Positions 44,023 through 54,729 are shown, numbered from the stretch's first letter. The stretch: 64,000 bases of DNA from Pseudomonas sp. BN417 (GCF_029871205.1 NZ_SSOJ01000069.1:46881-110880); one strand, 5' to 3'. The notes: generated from the letters alone by a model not told the origin. Numbers and translations are program-made.

Positions 44023-44613
44023 TCAGAACGTCGGCGGGGTGATGACCCAGAGGATCAGCGCATCCTTATCGCCGGGGTTGCCATAGCGGTGCGGTTCCTG
44101 GCTGGAGAAGCTGAAGCTGTCGCCTTCCTGGAGGCGAAAGTGGCGCTCGCCGACCCAGAGCTCGAACTCGCCGCTGAGCACATAGCCGGCTTCTTCGCCC
44201 TCGTGGCTGTAGCTCTCTTCGCTGTAGGTGCCGGGCGGGAAGCGCGAGTGGAGCATTTCCAGCTGGCGCAACGGCTGCGGGCTGAGCAGCTCGTCGGTGA
44301 TGCCGTCCTCGTAGTGCAGGCTGGTGCGCGCATTGCGCCGCACCACGTAGCCACGGTCGGCCTCGCTGGTGGGTGCCTCGCTGGCGAAGAACCACTGGAT
44401 GGTCACCCCCAGGCTGCGGGCGATATTGAACAGCGCCGGGATCGAGGGATAGGCCAGGTTGCGTTCCAGCTGGCTGATGTAGCCGGCGGTGAGCTTGCTC
44501 TGCTCCGCCAGTTCGCTGAGGGTCATGCCCTGGCGTTTGCGCAGCGCACGGATGCGCGTGCCGAGGAACTGGCTCTCGGCGTTGGCGTTCGGCGATGGCA
44601 GGCTGGGGCTCAT
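44023..44613 (-). CDS. XRE-family regulator with C-terminal cupin domain
   Basis: 196 residues: helix-turn-helix (about 17-70: RIRALRKRQGMTLSELAEQ, AGYISQLERNLAYPSIPAL) and a cupin (about 118-190: EGEEAGYVLSGEFELWV, GDSFSFSSQEPHRYGNPG). The architecture is that of PuuR-like regulators of amine, polyamine or amino-acid use, in which the cupin senses a small ligand. GGAGGGAACC precedes ATG 44613. It lies beside a flavin oxidoreductase and a polyamine-type binding protein, the likely targets. Corresponds to PA4987. Confidence 0.9.
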   Translation of the reverse strand: MSPSLPSPNANAESQFLGTRIRALRKRQGMTLSELAEQSKLTAGYISQLERNLAYPSIPALFNIARSLGVTIQWFFASEAPTSEADRGYVVRRNARTSLHYEDGITDELLSPQPLRQLEMLHSRFPPGTYSEESYSHEGEEAGYVLSGEFELWVGERHFRLQEGDSFSFSSQEPHRYGNPGDKDALILWVITPPTF

Positions 44614-44674
44614 GGTTCCCTCCAGAGGGCGCAGGATCGCGGCATTGTAAGGCAGCCGTGACCCGCTTGGGCCC

Positions 44675-46645
44675 TCAGATGTTCCAGCCGACCTTCAGCC
44701 CTTCGTAGATGGCTTCCTCCACTGTCCGGGGCGCGAGGCAGTCGCCGATCCGCTTGAACTCCACCAGCCCCTGCAATTCGGCGCCCAGGTCGTCTACCGG
44801 CTGGTGGCCCTGGCAGAGCACCAGGGTGTCTACCTCCTCGAACAGCATGGGTTCGCCGCAGGCCGCGTGCATCATGTACACCGTGCTGTCGTCGCAGCCG
44901 TACAGGCGGGCGTAGGGCGTGACCGGGATGCCCAGCTTGTGCAGTTCACCGGCCAGTTGATCGCGCACGTAGAGTGGCAGGCTTTCGCCGCAATGCGGGC
45001 CGTTCACCGCCAGGCGCACCTGGTGGCCGTTGCGCGCCAGGCGCTCGGCGATGCCGGGGGCGATCCAGTCGCCGCGCCAGTCGGTGACCAGCACCGAGCG
45101 GCCCAGTTGCACCTCGTCGCGCAGCACCTGCCAGGCATCCACCACCTGCAACTCGCCGCCACGTTCGAAAGGCGGCCAGTAGGGGCGGGCGCCGGTGGCG
45201 AGGATGACCAGGTCGGGGCGTTCCCGCTCCACCCGTTTGCGGTCGACCCGCACGTTGCGTTGCACCTGCACGCCCGCCAGTTCCATCTCCCGCTGCAGGT
45301 TGGTGGACGCTCCGCCGAACTCGCTGCGCCGGGGCAGCAGCTGCGCCAGCAGTACCTGGCCGCCGAGCTGGCTGCCGGCTTCGAACAGTGTCACCTCGTG
45401 GCCGCGCTGGGCCGCCACCGCCGCGGCTTTCATGCCCGCCGGACCGCCGCCCACCACCATCACACGTTTGCGTCTCGCGGCCGGGTTGGGCTGGCCGTAG
45501 GTCAGTTCGCGGCCGGTCTCCGGATGCTGGATGCAGGAGATCGGGTAGCCGCGGTGGAAGTGGCCAATGCAGGCCTGGTTGCAGGCGATGCAGGCACGCA
45601 CGTCGTCGCTGCGCCCGGCGGCGGCCTTGTTCGGCATCAGCGGATCGCAGATCAGCGCGCGGGTCATGCCGCAGACGTCGGCCTGGCCACGGGCGATGAT
45701 GGTGTCGGCTTCCTGGGGCTGGTTGATCCGCCCGGTGACGAACAGCGGGATGTCCAGGCGCGCCCTGAAACTGCCCGCAGTGGGCGCCAGATAGGCGGCC
45801 TCGATGGCCATGGGCGGTACGATGTGGATGGCGCCGCCGAGGGACGCCGAGGTGCCGGCTACCAGGTGGACGTAGTCCAACTCGGCCTGCAGGGACAGCA
45901 CCGCAGCCAGGGATTCGTCCTCGGTCAGGCCTTCCGGGTCGCGTTCGTCGGCGGAGATGCGCAGCCCGACGATGAAGTCTGCCGAACATTCGGCGCGCAC
46001 GGCCTGGATCACTTCGCGGAGGAAGCGCAGGCGCGCCTCCAGGTCGCCGTTGTAGCCGTCCTCACGCTGGTTCACCCGCGGATTGAGGAATTGCGCCGGC
46101 AGGTAACCATGGCTGGCGACTATCTCCACCCCGTCCAGCCCGGCTTCGCAGAGGCGCCGCGCAGCGGATGCGTAGCCTGCGACTATCTCGTCGATCATCG
46201 GCTGGTCCAGGGCCCGCGGCATCACCCGGAAGCGCTCGTTGGGCGAGGCCGAGGCGGACCAGGCGACCGCCAGCAGGCCGTCGCTGGACTCCATGATTTC
46301 CCGGCCCGGATGGAAGATCTGCGACAGCACCACGGTGCCTTCCGCGTGGCAGGCCTCGGCCAGGCGACGGTAGCCCTCGATGCAAGCGTCGTCCGTGGCC
46401 ATCAGCACATGGGAGGTGTAGCGCGCACTGTCGTGCACGCCGGCGACCTGCAGCACGATCAGGCCGACGCCGCCCCGGGCGCGGGCACGGTGATAGGCGA
46501 TGAGCGGGTCGTTGACCAGGTTGTCGGCGGGCATGGAGGTGTCGTGGCCGCTGGACATGATGCGGTTCTTCAAGCGCTTGCCGCGTATTTCCAGGGGCTC
46601 GAAGAGGTGTGGGAAGGCTTGGGCTGGCTGGGCGGCAGTGGACAT
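44675..46645 (-). CDS. FMN/FAD/4Fe-4S oxidoreductase of the trimethylamine dehydrogenase/dienoyl-CoA reductase family
   Basis: 656 residues: an N-terminal old-yellow-enzyme barrel (about 1-335; LFEPLEIRGKRLKNRI at the start, SHGYLPAQFLNPRVNQR at about 175), an iron-sulfur motif CIACNQACIGH...SC with spacing C-x2-C-x3-C-x11-C (about 350-370), and a C-terminal FAD/NAD(P) domain (VMVVGGGPAGMKAAAVAAQRG at about 395). Relatives demethylate or oxidise methylated amines, or reduce dienoyl-CoA. Next to an amine-type regulator and binding protein, N-demethylation is the favoured guess. AGGAGCCTCC precedes ATG. Corresponds to PA4986. Confidence 0.88.
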   Translation of the reverse strand: MSTAAQPAQAFPHLFEPLEIRGKRLKNRIMSSGHDTSMPADNLVNDPLIAYHRARARGGVGLIVLQVAGVHDSARYTSHVLMATDDACIEGYRRLAEACHAEGTVVLSQIFHPGREIMESSDGLLAVAWSASASPNERFRVMPRALDQPMIDEIVAGYASAARRLCEAGLDGVEIVASHGYLPAQFLNPRVNQREDGYNGDLEARLRFLREVIQAVRAECSADFIVGLRISADERDPEGLTEDESLAAVLSLQAELDYVHLVAGTSASLGGAIHIVPPMAIEAAYLAPTAGSFRARLDIPLFVTGRINQPQEADTIIARGQADVCGMTRALICDPLMPNKAAAGRSDDVRACIACNQACIGHFHRGYPISCIQHPETGRELTYGQPNPAARRKRVMVVGGGPAGMKAAAVAAQRGHEVTLFEAGSQLGGQVLLAQLLPRRSEFGGASTNLQREMELAGVQVQRNVRVDRKRVERERPDLVILATGARPYWPPFERGGELQVVDAWQVLRDEVQLGRSVLVTDWRGDWIAPGIAERLARNGHQVRLAVNGPHCGESLPLYVRDQLAGELHKLGIPVTPYARLYGCDDSTVYMMHAACGEPMLFEEVDTLVLCQGHQPVDDLGAELQGLVEFKRIGDCLAPRTVEEAIYEGLKVGWNI

Positions 46646-46697
46646 GGAGGCTCCTGTGGACCTTTCGGTCCCGCTTGTTCTTGTGGAGCCATGGAAA

Positions 46698-46734
46698 TTT
46701 ACCTTAAGTAAAAAATCAACTTGTTTTTTTACTT
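46698..46734. promoter_or_regulatory. AT-rich dyad operator/promoter region between flavin oxidoreductase and binding protein
   Basis: TTTACCTTAAGTAAA is a near-perfect dyad (46698-46712). AAGTAAAAAA (46706-46715) and TTTTTTACTT (46725-46734) are exact inverted copies nine bases apart. It is the only AT-rich patch of the divergent 158-base gap and the likely binding site of the XRE-cupin regulator. Confidence 0.5.
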
Positions 46735-46803
46735 TTCCCTGGCTAGTTTCGAGTCAGCCCCGAGCCGGGCTAGCTTCATGACAACAACAAGAGGAGAAGC
46801 ACC

Positions 46804-47910
46804 ATGCGGCATTCGTTCGTCCCTCGCCAGAATTCCGATTCACCCCTCGCTGCCTCGTTTTCAGTCCATTCCCACACACTCTGTCGCGGCCTGCTGGCCG
46901 GGCTGGCGCTGGTTTCCACCCTGGGTGTTGCCCAGGCCGCGGACAACATGGTGGTGGTGGGTTACGGCGGGGCAGGGCAGAAGGCCTTGAGCGACGCCTT
47001 CTTCAAACCTTTCGCCCAGACCAGCGGCGCACCGCTGACGGAGGGTGAGTACAACGGCGAAATGGCGCGGATCAAGGTGATGGCCGATACCGGCAGCGTC
47101 GATTGGGACCTGGTGGAGATCGAGGCGCCCGACCTGGTTCGCGGTTGTGAGGAGGGGCTGTTCGAGCGGCTCGATTGGCAGCGCATCGGCAATGCCGACC
47201 AACTGATCACCGATGCGGCCCAGGAATGCGGCTCGGCCACCATGGTCTGGAGCGTGGCCCTGGCCTACGACGCCGGCAAGCTGGCCGAGGCGCCGAAATC
47301 CTGGGCGGACTTCTGGGACGTGCAGCACTTTCCGGGCAAGCGCGGGCTGCGCAAGCGTGCGGTGTACAACCTGGAGTTCGCCCTGCTCGCCGATGGGGTG
47401 AAGCGCGAGGATGTCTACAAGGTGCTGGCCACTCCGGCCGGGGTGGAGCGGGCCTTCGCCAAGCTCGACCAGCTCAAGCCGCATATCCAGTGGTGGGAGG
47501 CCGGCGCCCAACCGGTGCAATGGCTGGCCGCCGGTGACGTGACCATGACCTCGGTCTACAGCGGCCGCATCGCCGCCGCCCACCAGGAAGGGCACAAGTT
47601 TGCCGTGGTCTGGCCGGACAGCCTGTATGGCATGGACTACTGGGCGATCATCAAGGGCTCGAAGCACGTCGAGCGCGCCCACCAGTTGATCGCCTTCATC
47701 AACAAGGCCGAGAACCAGGCCGATTACGTCAAGCGAATCCCCTACGGGCCAGTCAACCAGCAGGCCTTCGACCGCCTCGACCCGGCACTGACCGGCTGGC
47801 TGCCCAGTGCGCCGCAGAACATCGCCCAGGCCTTGCCCATGGATGTGGAGTTCTGGACCGACCATGGCGAGGACCTGGAGCAGCGCTTCAACGCCTGGGC
47901 AGCAAAGTAG
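46804..47910 (+). CDS. Periplasmic ABC-transporter substrate-binding protein, polyamine (PotD) type, orphan
   Basis: 368 residues with an unusually long N-terminal region before a signal peptide core (GLLAGLALVSTLGVAQAA, cleavage near residue 46). The mature part has the two-lobe extracellular solute-binding fold: VDWDLVEIEAPDLVRGCEEG (about 100) and VYSGRIAAAHQEG (about 248), with WWEAGAQPVQWLAAGD as in spermidine/putrescine-binding proteins. GAGGAGAAGC precedes ATG. No permease or ATPase gene is adjacent, so it must share a transporter encoded elsewhere or act as a sensor. Confidence 0.85.
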   Translation: MRHSFVPRQNSDSPLAASFSVHSHTLCRGLLAGLALVSTLGVAQAADNMVVVGYGGAGQKALSDAFFKPFAQTSGAPLTEGEYNGEMARIKVMADTGSVDWDLVEIEAPDLVRGCEEGLFERLDWQRIGNADQLITDAAQECGSATMVWSVALAYDAGKLAEAPKSWADFWDVQHFPGKRGLRKRAVYNLEFALLADGVKREDVYKVLATPAGVERAFAKLDQLKPHIQWWEAGAQPVQWLAAGDVTMTSVYSGRIAAAHQEGHKFAVVWPDSLYGMDYWAIIKGSKHVERAHQLIAFINKAENQADYVKRIPYGPVNQQAFDRLDPALTGWLPSAPQNIAQALPMDVEFWTDHGEDLEQRFNAWAAK

Positions 47911-47992
47911 GAGCGAATTCATTCGCGAAGCAGGCCTAAGGCCTGCGTGGCTCTGGACCGCGTCCTAGTCATTCGCGAATGAATTCGCTCCT
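47909..47992. repeat. Nested double-hairpin repeat, AGGAGCGAATTCATTCGCGAA type
   Basis: 21-bp perfect outer arms (47909-47929 and 47972-47992) enclose a GCAGGCC-TAA-GGCCTGC hairpin (47930-47946). It begins inside the stop codon of the binding-protein gene. Confidence 0.82.
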
Positions 47993-48015
47993 GCAAGGCC
48001 CATCCCCGGCCCAAT

Positions 48016-48046
48016 GAAAAAGCCCGGCAATCATGCCGGGCTTTTC
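48016..48046. terminator. Bidirectional rho-independent terminator
   Basis: 9-bp stem AGCCCGGCA/TGCCGGGCT (48021-48029 with 48034-48042) with A-run before and T-run after. It ends both the binding-protein gene (+) and the TolC-like gene (-). Confidence 0.9.
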
Positions 48047-48060
48047 GTTTGCCGCAGACC

Positions 48061-49506
48061 TCAGTATTCCGGGTAACCGCGCAGTTCGGCTTCTGCCGCC
48101 TTGGCCAGATCCGGCGGGAGGAAATCCTTGTCCGGGTCGTAGTCGGGCTTGAGGAAGCCGGCCAGGGCCTCCAGGTCCGCCGGGCTCAGGGTGCCGGCGG
48201 TCTGCTTGAGGCGCAGGTTGTCGAGGATGTAGTCGTAGCGGGCGTTGTTGTAGTCGCGCACCGAGCTGTACAGCTGACGCTGGGCGTCGAGCACGTCGAC
48301 GATGTTGCGGGTGCCCACCTGGTAGCCGATCTCGGTGGCTTCCAGGGCGCTCTGGTTGGAGATGATCGACTGCTTGCGCGCCTTCACCTGCTCGACGTCG
48401 GTATTCACCGCGCGGTGGAAGTTGCGGGTGTTCTGCACCACGGTGCGGCGCAAGCTTTCGCGCAGTTGCTCGGTCTGATTCAGGCGCTGGTAGGACTCGC
48501 GCACCTGGGAGCTGGTCAGGCCGCCGCTGTAGATCGGGATGTTCAGTTGCAGGCCGATGCTGCGCTGCTCCACGTCGCTGCCGAACGGCGCCTGTCCGGG
48601 CGTGGAGTCGACGTTGCTGAAGCCGAGGCTGTCGTTGTCGCCTTTCTGGTAGCTGGCCACGGCGTCCAGGGTCGGCGCATGGCCGGCCTTGCGCTGGCGC
48701 AGGGTTTCCTCGGCCGCATCGACCGCATGGTTGCTGGCCTGCAAGTTGAGATTCTGCTGGGAGGCAGTGTCGACCCAGGCCTTGGCGTCATTCGGCGCCG
48801 GGACCACGATCGGCAGGGTGTGCAGGATGCCTTCGAGGGATGCGTATTCGCGGTTGGTCAGGGTGACCAGGGCCTGGAAGGCGTCATCCACGCTGCGCTC
48901 GGCGATTATCCGGTTGGCGCGGGCGGTGTCGTAGCCGGCCTGGGCTTCGAGCACGTCTGTCTTGTCCGACAGGCCGACGTCGAAACGCTCGTTGGCCTGG
49001 TCGAGTTGGCGCTTGAAGGCCGCTTCCTCGGCCTTGGTCGAGGCCAGGTTGTCCTGGGCGCGCAACACGGCGAAGTAGGTTTCGGCAGTCTGCAGGATCA
49101 GGTTCTGCTGGGTCGCGGAGAACTCCAGGGCGGCCTGCTCGGTGGTGGCCTCGGCGGCCTGCAGCTGGAACCAGCGGTCGGCGCGGAAGATCGGCTGGCT
49201 CAGGGTCGCCTGGTAGGCGATGCCGCTGCGCGAGAAGGTGTTGGAGGGCTCGTCCAGCTTGGTACGGGTGTCGTTGCTCGTGGCGCCACCGTTTATCTGC
49301 GGCAGCAGCCCGGAACGGGCCTGGGGTACGACCTCGCGCACCGCGTCATAGTTGGCGCGGGCGGCGGCGAGGTCGGCGTTATTGTCGACGGCGTCCTTGT
49401 AGACGGTCACGAGGTCCGTCTTGGCTGACAGGGGGGCATCTTCGGCCCAGGCGGTTCCGGCAAAGGCGGATGCCACGGCGATGGCCAGCGAGAGTCTGCG
49501 CAGCAT
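48061..49506 (-). CDS. opmH: TolC-family outer-membrane channel
   Basis: 481-residue outer-membrane factor that forms the exit duct for type I secretion and efflux pumps. It has a signal peptide (MLRRLSLAIAVASAFAGTAWA, cut near residue 21), then two OEP repeats with the usual QARSGLLPQINGG (about 60) and IYSGGLTSSQVRESYQRL (about 325) elements, and GTRNIVDVLDAQRQLY near 395. Start ATG 49506 has AGGA seven bases upstream; a TTG two codons earlier is less likely. In P. aeruginosa this position is OpmH (PA4974). In E. coli tolC sits beside nudF-yqiB-cpdA-yqiA-parE; here that set is 4.6 kb away. Confidence 0.92.
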   Translation of the reverse strand: MLRRLSLAIAVASAFAGTAWAEDAPLSAKTDLVTVYKDAVDNNADLAAARANYDAVREVVPQARSGLLPQINGGATSNDTRTKLDEPSNTFSRSGIAYQATLSQPIFRADRWFQLQAAEATTEQAALEFSATQQNLILQTAETYFAVLRAQDNLASTKAEEAAFKRQLDQANERFDVGLSDKTDVLEAQAGYDTARANRIIAERSVDDAFQALVTLTNREYASLEGILHTLPIVVPAPNDAKAWVDTASQQNLNLQASNHAVDAAEETLRQRKAGHAPTLDAVASYQKGDNDSLGFSNVDSTPGQAPFGSDVEQRSIGLQLNIPIYSGGLTSSQVRESYQRLNQTEQLRESLRRTVVQNTRNFHRAVNTDVEQVKARKQSIISNQSALEATEIGYQVGTRNIVDVLDAQRQLYSSVRDYNNARYDYILDNLRLKQTAGTLSPADLEALAGFLKPDYDPDKDFLPPDLAKAAEAELRGYPEY

Positions 49507-49691
49507 GATCAATCCTGGATTCTGGGGTGTCGGGCAAGGCTACGGGGCCGCTCGGGGCGGGTCAAGACGCCCCTGCGGCGGCCTCAGTGTAGTTTGCGGC
49601 AAGCTATGTTGCCTGCCTGCAACAATCGAATTCCGTGGCGAGGGGAAGCGTCATTTCCCGACGGGCTGGTCATTTTATTCTGACCACCGGG

Positions 49692-49721
49692 TTGGTTTTA
49701 TCCTGCGAGCTTGATTAGACT
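49692..49721 (+). promoter_or_regulatory. Candidate thiC promoter
   Basis: TTGGTT (49692-49697), an 18-base spacer, then TAGACT (49716-49721), just ahead of the TPP riboswitch. Spacing and position are right; matches to consensus are modest. Confidence 0.35.
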
Positions 49722-49730
49722 GGCCGGGTT

Positions 49731-51792
<2,062 letters not shown>

Positions 51793-51843
51793 ATGCCTGC
51801 CGTGTGACCGCGGACAGGCGCTGACCTGTCACATCCACGCTGG

Positions 51844-51867
51844 AAGCCGGGCCTCGTGCCCGGCTTT
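51844..51867 (+). terminator. Hairpin terminator after thiC
   Basis: 9-bp stem AAGCCGGGC/GCCCGGCTT with loop CTCGT, then TCC. The T-run is short, so readthrough into cytX is possible. Confidence 0.7.
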
Positions 51868-51917
51868 CCGGTTTGTGGCCAATCCATAACAACAGTCCAT
51901 CCAGGGCATCTGCCATC

Positions 51918-53219
51918 GTGAACACCCCGCCAAGCTATTCGCCGTCCATACCGGTCGCCTTCGACCAACGCGTTCTCCGTACGCGCGATCTGTTTTCCCT
52001 CTGGTTCTCCCTAGGTCTGGGACTGATGGTGCTGCAGACCGGCGCGCTGCTGGCGCCGGGTCTGGGCGCCAGCGATGCACTGCTGGCGATCCTGCTCGGC
52101 ACTGGCGTCGGCGTACTGCTGCTGGGTGGCGCGGCCATGATCGGCAGCGATACGGGCCTGGCCGCCATGGCCTCGCTCAAGCTCAGCCTGGGCTCGGCCG
52201 GCGCGGCGCTGCCGGCGCTGCTCAACCTGCTGCAACTGGTGGGCTGGGGCGCCTTCGAGATCATCGTCATGCGTGACGCCGCCAGCCTGCTGGCCGCTCG
52301 CGGCCTGGGCGGTGACAGCCTGTTGGCTTCGCCGACGCTCTGGACCCTGGTATTCGGCGCCCTGGCCACCCTGCTGGCAGTGGCCGGTCCGCTCGCCTTC
52401 GTGCGCCGTATCCTGCGTCGCTGGGGTATCTGGCTGCTGCTGGGCGCCTGCATCTGGCTGACCTGGGACCTGCTCAACCGTGCCGATCTCTCCGCCTTGA
52501 TGGCGCGGGCCGGCGACGGCTCCATGTCCTTCGCCCTGGGCTTCGACATCGCCATCGCCATGCCGCTGTCCTGGCTGCCGCTGATCGCCGACTATTCGCG
52601 CTTCGGCCGGCGTGGCGGCGGGGTTTTCTTCGGCTCTGCGCTGGGCTTCTTCATCGGCTGCCTGTGCCTGATGGGCCTGGGCGTCGCCTACACCCTGGCC
52701 TTCGCCGAAGGCAGCGATGCCAACGCGCTGCTGCTGGCCCTGGCCGGCGCCGGCATGGGAATCCCGCTGCTGCTGATCCTGCTGGACGAGTCGGAGAAGG
52801 CTTTCGCCGACATCCACTCGGCGGCCGTGTCCATCGGCATCCTGCTGCCGCTGAAGGTGGAACAGCTGGCCCTGGCCATTGGCGCGATCTGCACCCTGAT
52901 CGCTTGGTTCGCGCCGCTGGCCGAATACCAGAACTTCCTGCTGCTGATCGGTTCGGTGTTCGCCCCGCTGTTCGGCGTGGTGCTGGTGGATCACTTCATC
53001 CTGCGCCGCCGCCGCGCCGAGCTGGCACCGCGCGTCGCGCTGCGCTGGGACACCCTGCTGGCCTGGGCCTGCGGCGTGGCGATCTACCACCTGCTGGCCA
53101 ACCGTTGGCCGGAGCTGGGGGCTACCCTGCCGGCGCTGCTGGCGGCCGGCGGCTTGCAGTTCCTGCTGGGGCGCTTCAGCCGCGTCCGGGGAAATACTGG
53201 GGCTTCAGTATTCCGTTGA
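51918..53219 (+). CDS. cytX: Purine/cytosine permease-family transporter, CytX type
   Basis: 433 residues with about twelve membrane segments of the NCS1/codB family. It has LFSLWFSLGLGLMVLQTGALL near the start, GGWGAFEIIVMRDAA-like helix 3 sequence (seen as LVGWGAFEIIVMRDAA, about 110) and SWLPLIADYSRFGR (about 218), typical of cytosine permeases. CytX proteins next to thiamin genes are predicted to import hydroxymethylpyrimidine, the product ThiC makes de novo. The start is uncertain: GTG 51918 is used. The 3' end overlaps the convergent lipoprotein gene by 44 bases. Confidence 0.83.
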   Translation: MNTPPSYSPSIPVAFDQRVLRTRDLFSLWFSLGLGLMVLQTGALLAPGLGASDALLAILLGTGVGVLLLGGAAMIGSDTGLAAMASLKLSLGSAGAALPALLNLLQLVGWGAFEIIVMRDAASLLAARGLGGDSLLASPTLWTLVFGALATLLAVAGPLAFVRRILRRWGIWLLLGACIWLTWDLLNRADLSALMARAGDGSMSFALGFDIAIAMPLSWLPLIADYSRFGRRGGGVFFGSALGFFIGCLCLMGLGVAYTLAFAEGSDANALLLALAGAGMGIPLLLILLDESEKAFADIHSAAVSIGILLPLKVEQLALAIGAICTLIAWFAPLAEYQNFLLLIGSVFAPLFGVVLVDHFILRRRRAELAPRVALRWDTLLAWACGVAIYHLLANRWPELGATLPALLAAGGLQFLLGRFSRVRGNTGASVFR

Positions 53220-53925
53220 GCTGCGGGTAGGGGATGCGAATCTCGGGGTGCCCGCTGGAATAGGGCGCGATGCTGTAGACGTCGTACTTGAGCAGCATGG
53301 CGCCATAGCCCAGGCCGACGTTGGCGGTGCGCTCGAAGGGCCAGGTCCTGGCGAAGTCCGGGTCCTGGTCGAACTTGTTGGCCACCAGCCAGCGCTGGTG
53401 GGCCTGTTCGGCCACCTTCCAGAAGGCGTCTTCCTGGCCGGGCAGCAGCATGTCGCCAAGGCTCAGCGGCTTTTCCAGCTTGCGGTCGTAGTTGATGAAA
53501 CCGCGCCCCGGCATGCCGTGGGCGCCGCCGGTGAAGAGGTAGCTGGACAGCTCGATCAACACCAGCTTGTCATGCTGTTCCAGCACCTTGGCCTGCAGGT
53601 AGCTGCTCCAGCCGGGCTCGGCGCTGCCGAGGAAGTCCTTCTCGTAGGATTCCAGGGAGGCCGGCAGCGGCGCGCCGGGGGCGTCCTGGGTCATCTGCAG
53701 CAGGCGCTTGCCGATCAGGTCGTTGAGCTGCGGCTCGCCTTCGAAACTGATGGTGTCGATGTTCACCAGCGGGCAGCTCTCACCCTGGCAGCCGGGCTTC
53801 AGGTGTTCCCAGGCGTGGCGCTGTGGTTCCAGCTTGTCGCTGGTGCCGGGCAGCATCTGGCAGGCGCTGAGCAGGGTGCCGAGGCTGGCGGCGGCGAGGA
53901 GTCTGGCAAGGTACATCGGCTTCAT
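53176..53925 (-). CDS. RsiV/DUF3298-like lipoprotein
   Basis: 249 residues with a lipoprotein signal (lipobox LLSAC, Cys at about 22). The C-terminal half (YLFTGGAHGMPGRGFINYD, LSLGDMLLPGQEDAFWKVA, GYGAMLLKYDVYSIAPYSSG) matches the DUF3298/RsiV-type domain of cell-envelope proteins, some of which bind lysozyme-like ligands. PA4972 type by position. Its last 44 bases overlap cytX on the opposite strand. No partner sigma-factor gene is present, so an anti-sigma role is not supported. Confidence 0.8.
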   Translation of the reverse strand: MKPMYLARLLAAASLGTLLSACQMLPGTSDKLEPQRHAWEHLKPGCQGESCPLVNIDTISFEGEPQLNDLIGKRLLQMTQDAPGAPLPASLESYEKDFLGSAEPGWSSYLQAKVLEQHDKLVLIELSSYLFTGGAHGMPGRGFINYDRKLEKPLSLGDMLLPGQEDAFWKVAEQAHQRWLVANKFDQDPDFARTWPFERTANVGLGYGAMLLKYDVYSIAPYSSGHPEIRIPYPQLNGILKPQYFPGRG

Positions 53926-54105
53926 CTTCAGGGGTGGATTCCGGAAAAGTGCAGGCTTCGACTGCTGTCGCGGCCATGAGTTCGGGCGCGGCGCGGCGCC
54001 GTTTCGCCGCGCATCTTCCCAGCCCGACGACGATCTGCAAAGAGGCTGCGCGGTGTGCGGCCAAGGGGTAGGATGCGCGGATCACAGCCTTTCCACGCAA
54101 GCGAG

Positions 54106-54729
54106 ATGCCCATGACCGAAACCTTCAAGCCAGGCCCCGACGCCGTCGAGATGATCGAACGAGAGACCTGCTTCCAGGGTTTCTACCGCCTGGACCGCCT
54201 GAGCCTGCGTCATCGCCTGTTCGCCGGTGGCATGGGGCCGGTCATCCATCGGGAACTGTTCGTCCGTCATGATGCCGTCTGCGTACTGCCCTATGATCCG
54301 CAACGGGATGCAGTGGTGTTGATCGAGCAGTTCCGCGTCGGTGCCCTGGGCAAGAGCGAGAGCCCCTGGCTGCTGGAGCTGGTGGCCGGATTGATCGACA
54401 AGGGCGAGGAGCCGGAGGAGGTCGCCCGTCGGGAAGCCGTCGAAGAGGCCGATCTACAGTTGACTTCGTTGTGGCCGATCACCACCTACTATCCTTCACC
54501 AGGGGGCTCCAACGAGCGTGTGCATCTGTTCCTCGGCCGCTGCGACAGCAGCAACGCGGGCGGTGTCCACGGACTGGCGGAGGAGGGCGAGGATATCCGC
54601 GTGCACGTGCTGCCGCTGGAAGACGCCCTGGCCCTGATGCGTGAAGGGCGGTTGGACAATGCCGCGAGTATGCTGGCCCTGCAATGGCTGGCGCTGAACC
54701 GTACCGAAGTCAGGGGGTTGTGGACGTGA
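54106..54729 (+). CDS. nudF: ADP-ribose/sugar-nucleotide pyrophosphatase, Nudix
   Basis: 207-residue Nudix hydrolase splitting ADP-ribose into AMP and ribose-5-phosphate. The Nudix box is GLIDKGEEPEEVARREAVEE followed by ADL; the usual Gly near its end is Asp here. The substrate loop YYPSPGGSNERVHLFLG follows, as in NudF. Start at ATG 54106 or 54112. First gene of a coupled run (GTGA overlap with the next) that continues through cpdA, yqiA and parE, as in E. coli. Confidence 0.93.
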   Translation: MPMTETFKPGPDAVEMIERETCFQGFYRLDRLSLRHRLFAGGMGPVIHRELFVRHDAVCVLPYDPQRDAVVLIEQFRVGALGKSESPWLLELVAGLIDKGEEPEEVARREAVEEADLQLTSLWPITTYYPSPGGSNERVHLFLGRCDSSNAGGVHGLAEEGEDIRVHVLPLEDALALMREGRLDNAASMLALQWLALNRTEVRGLWT

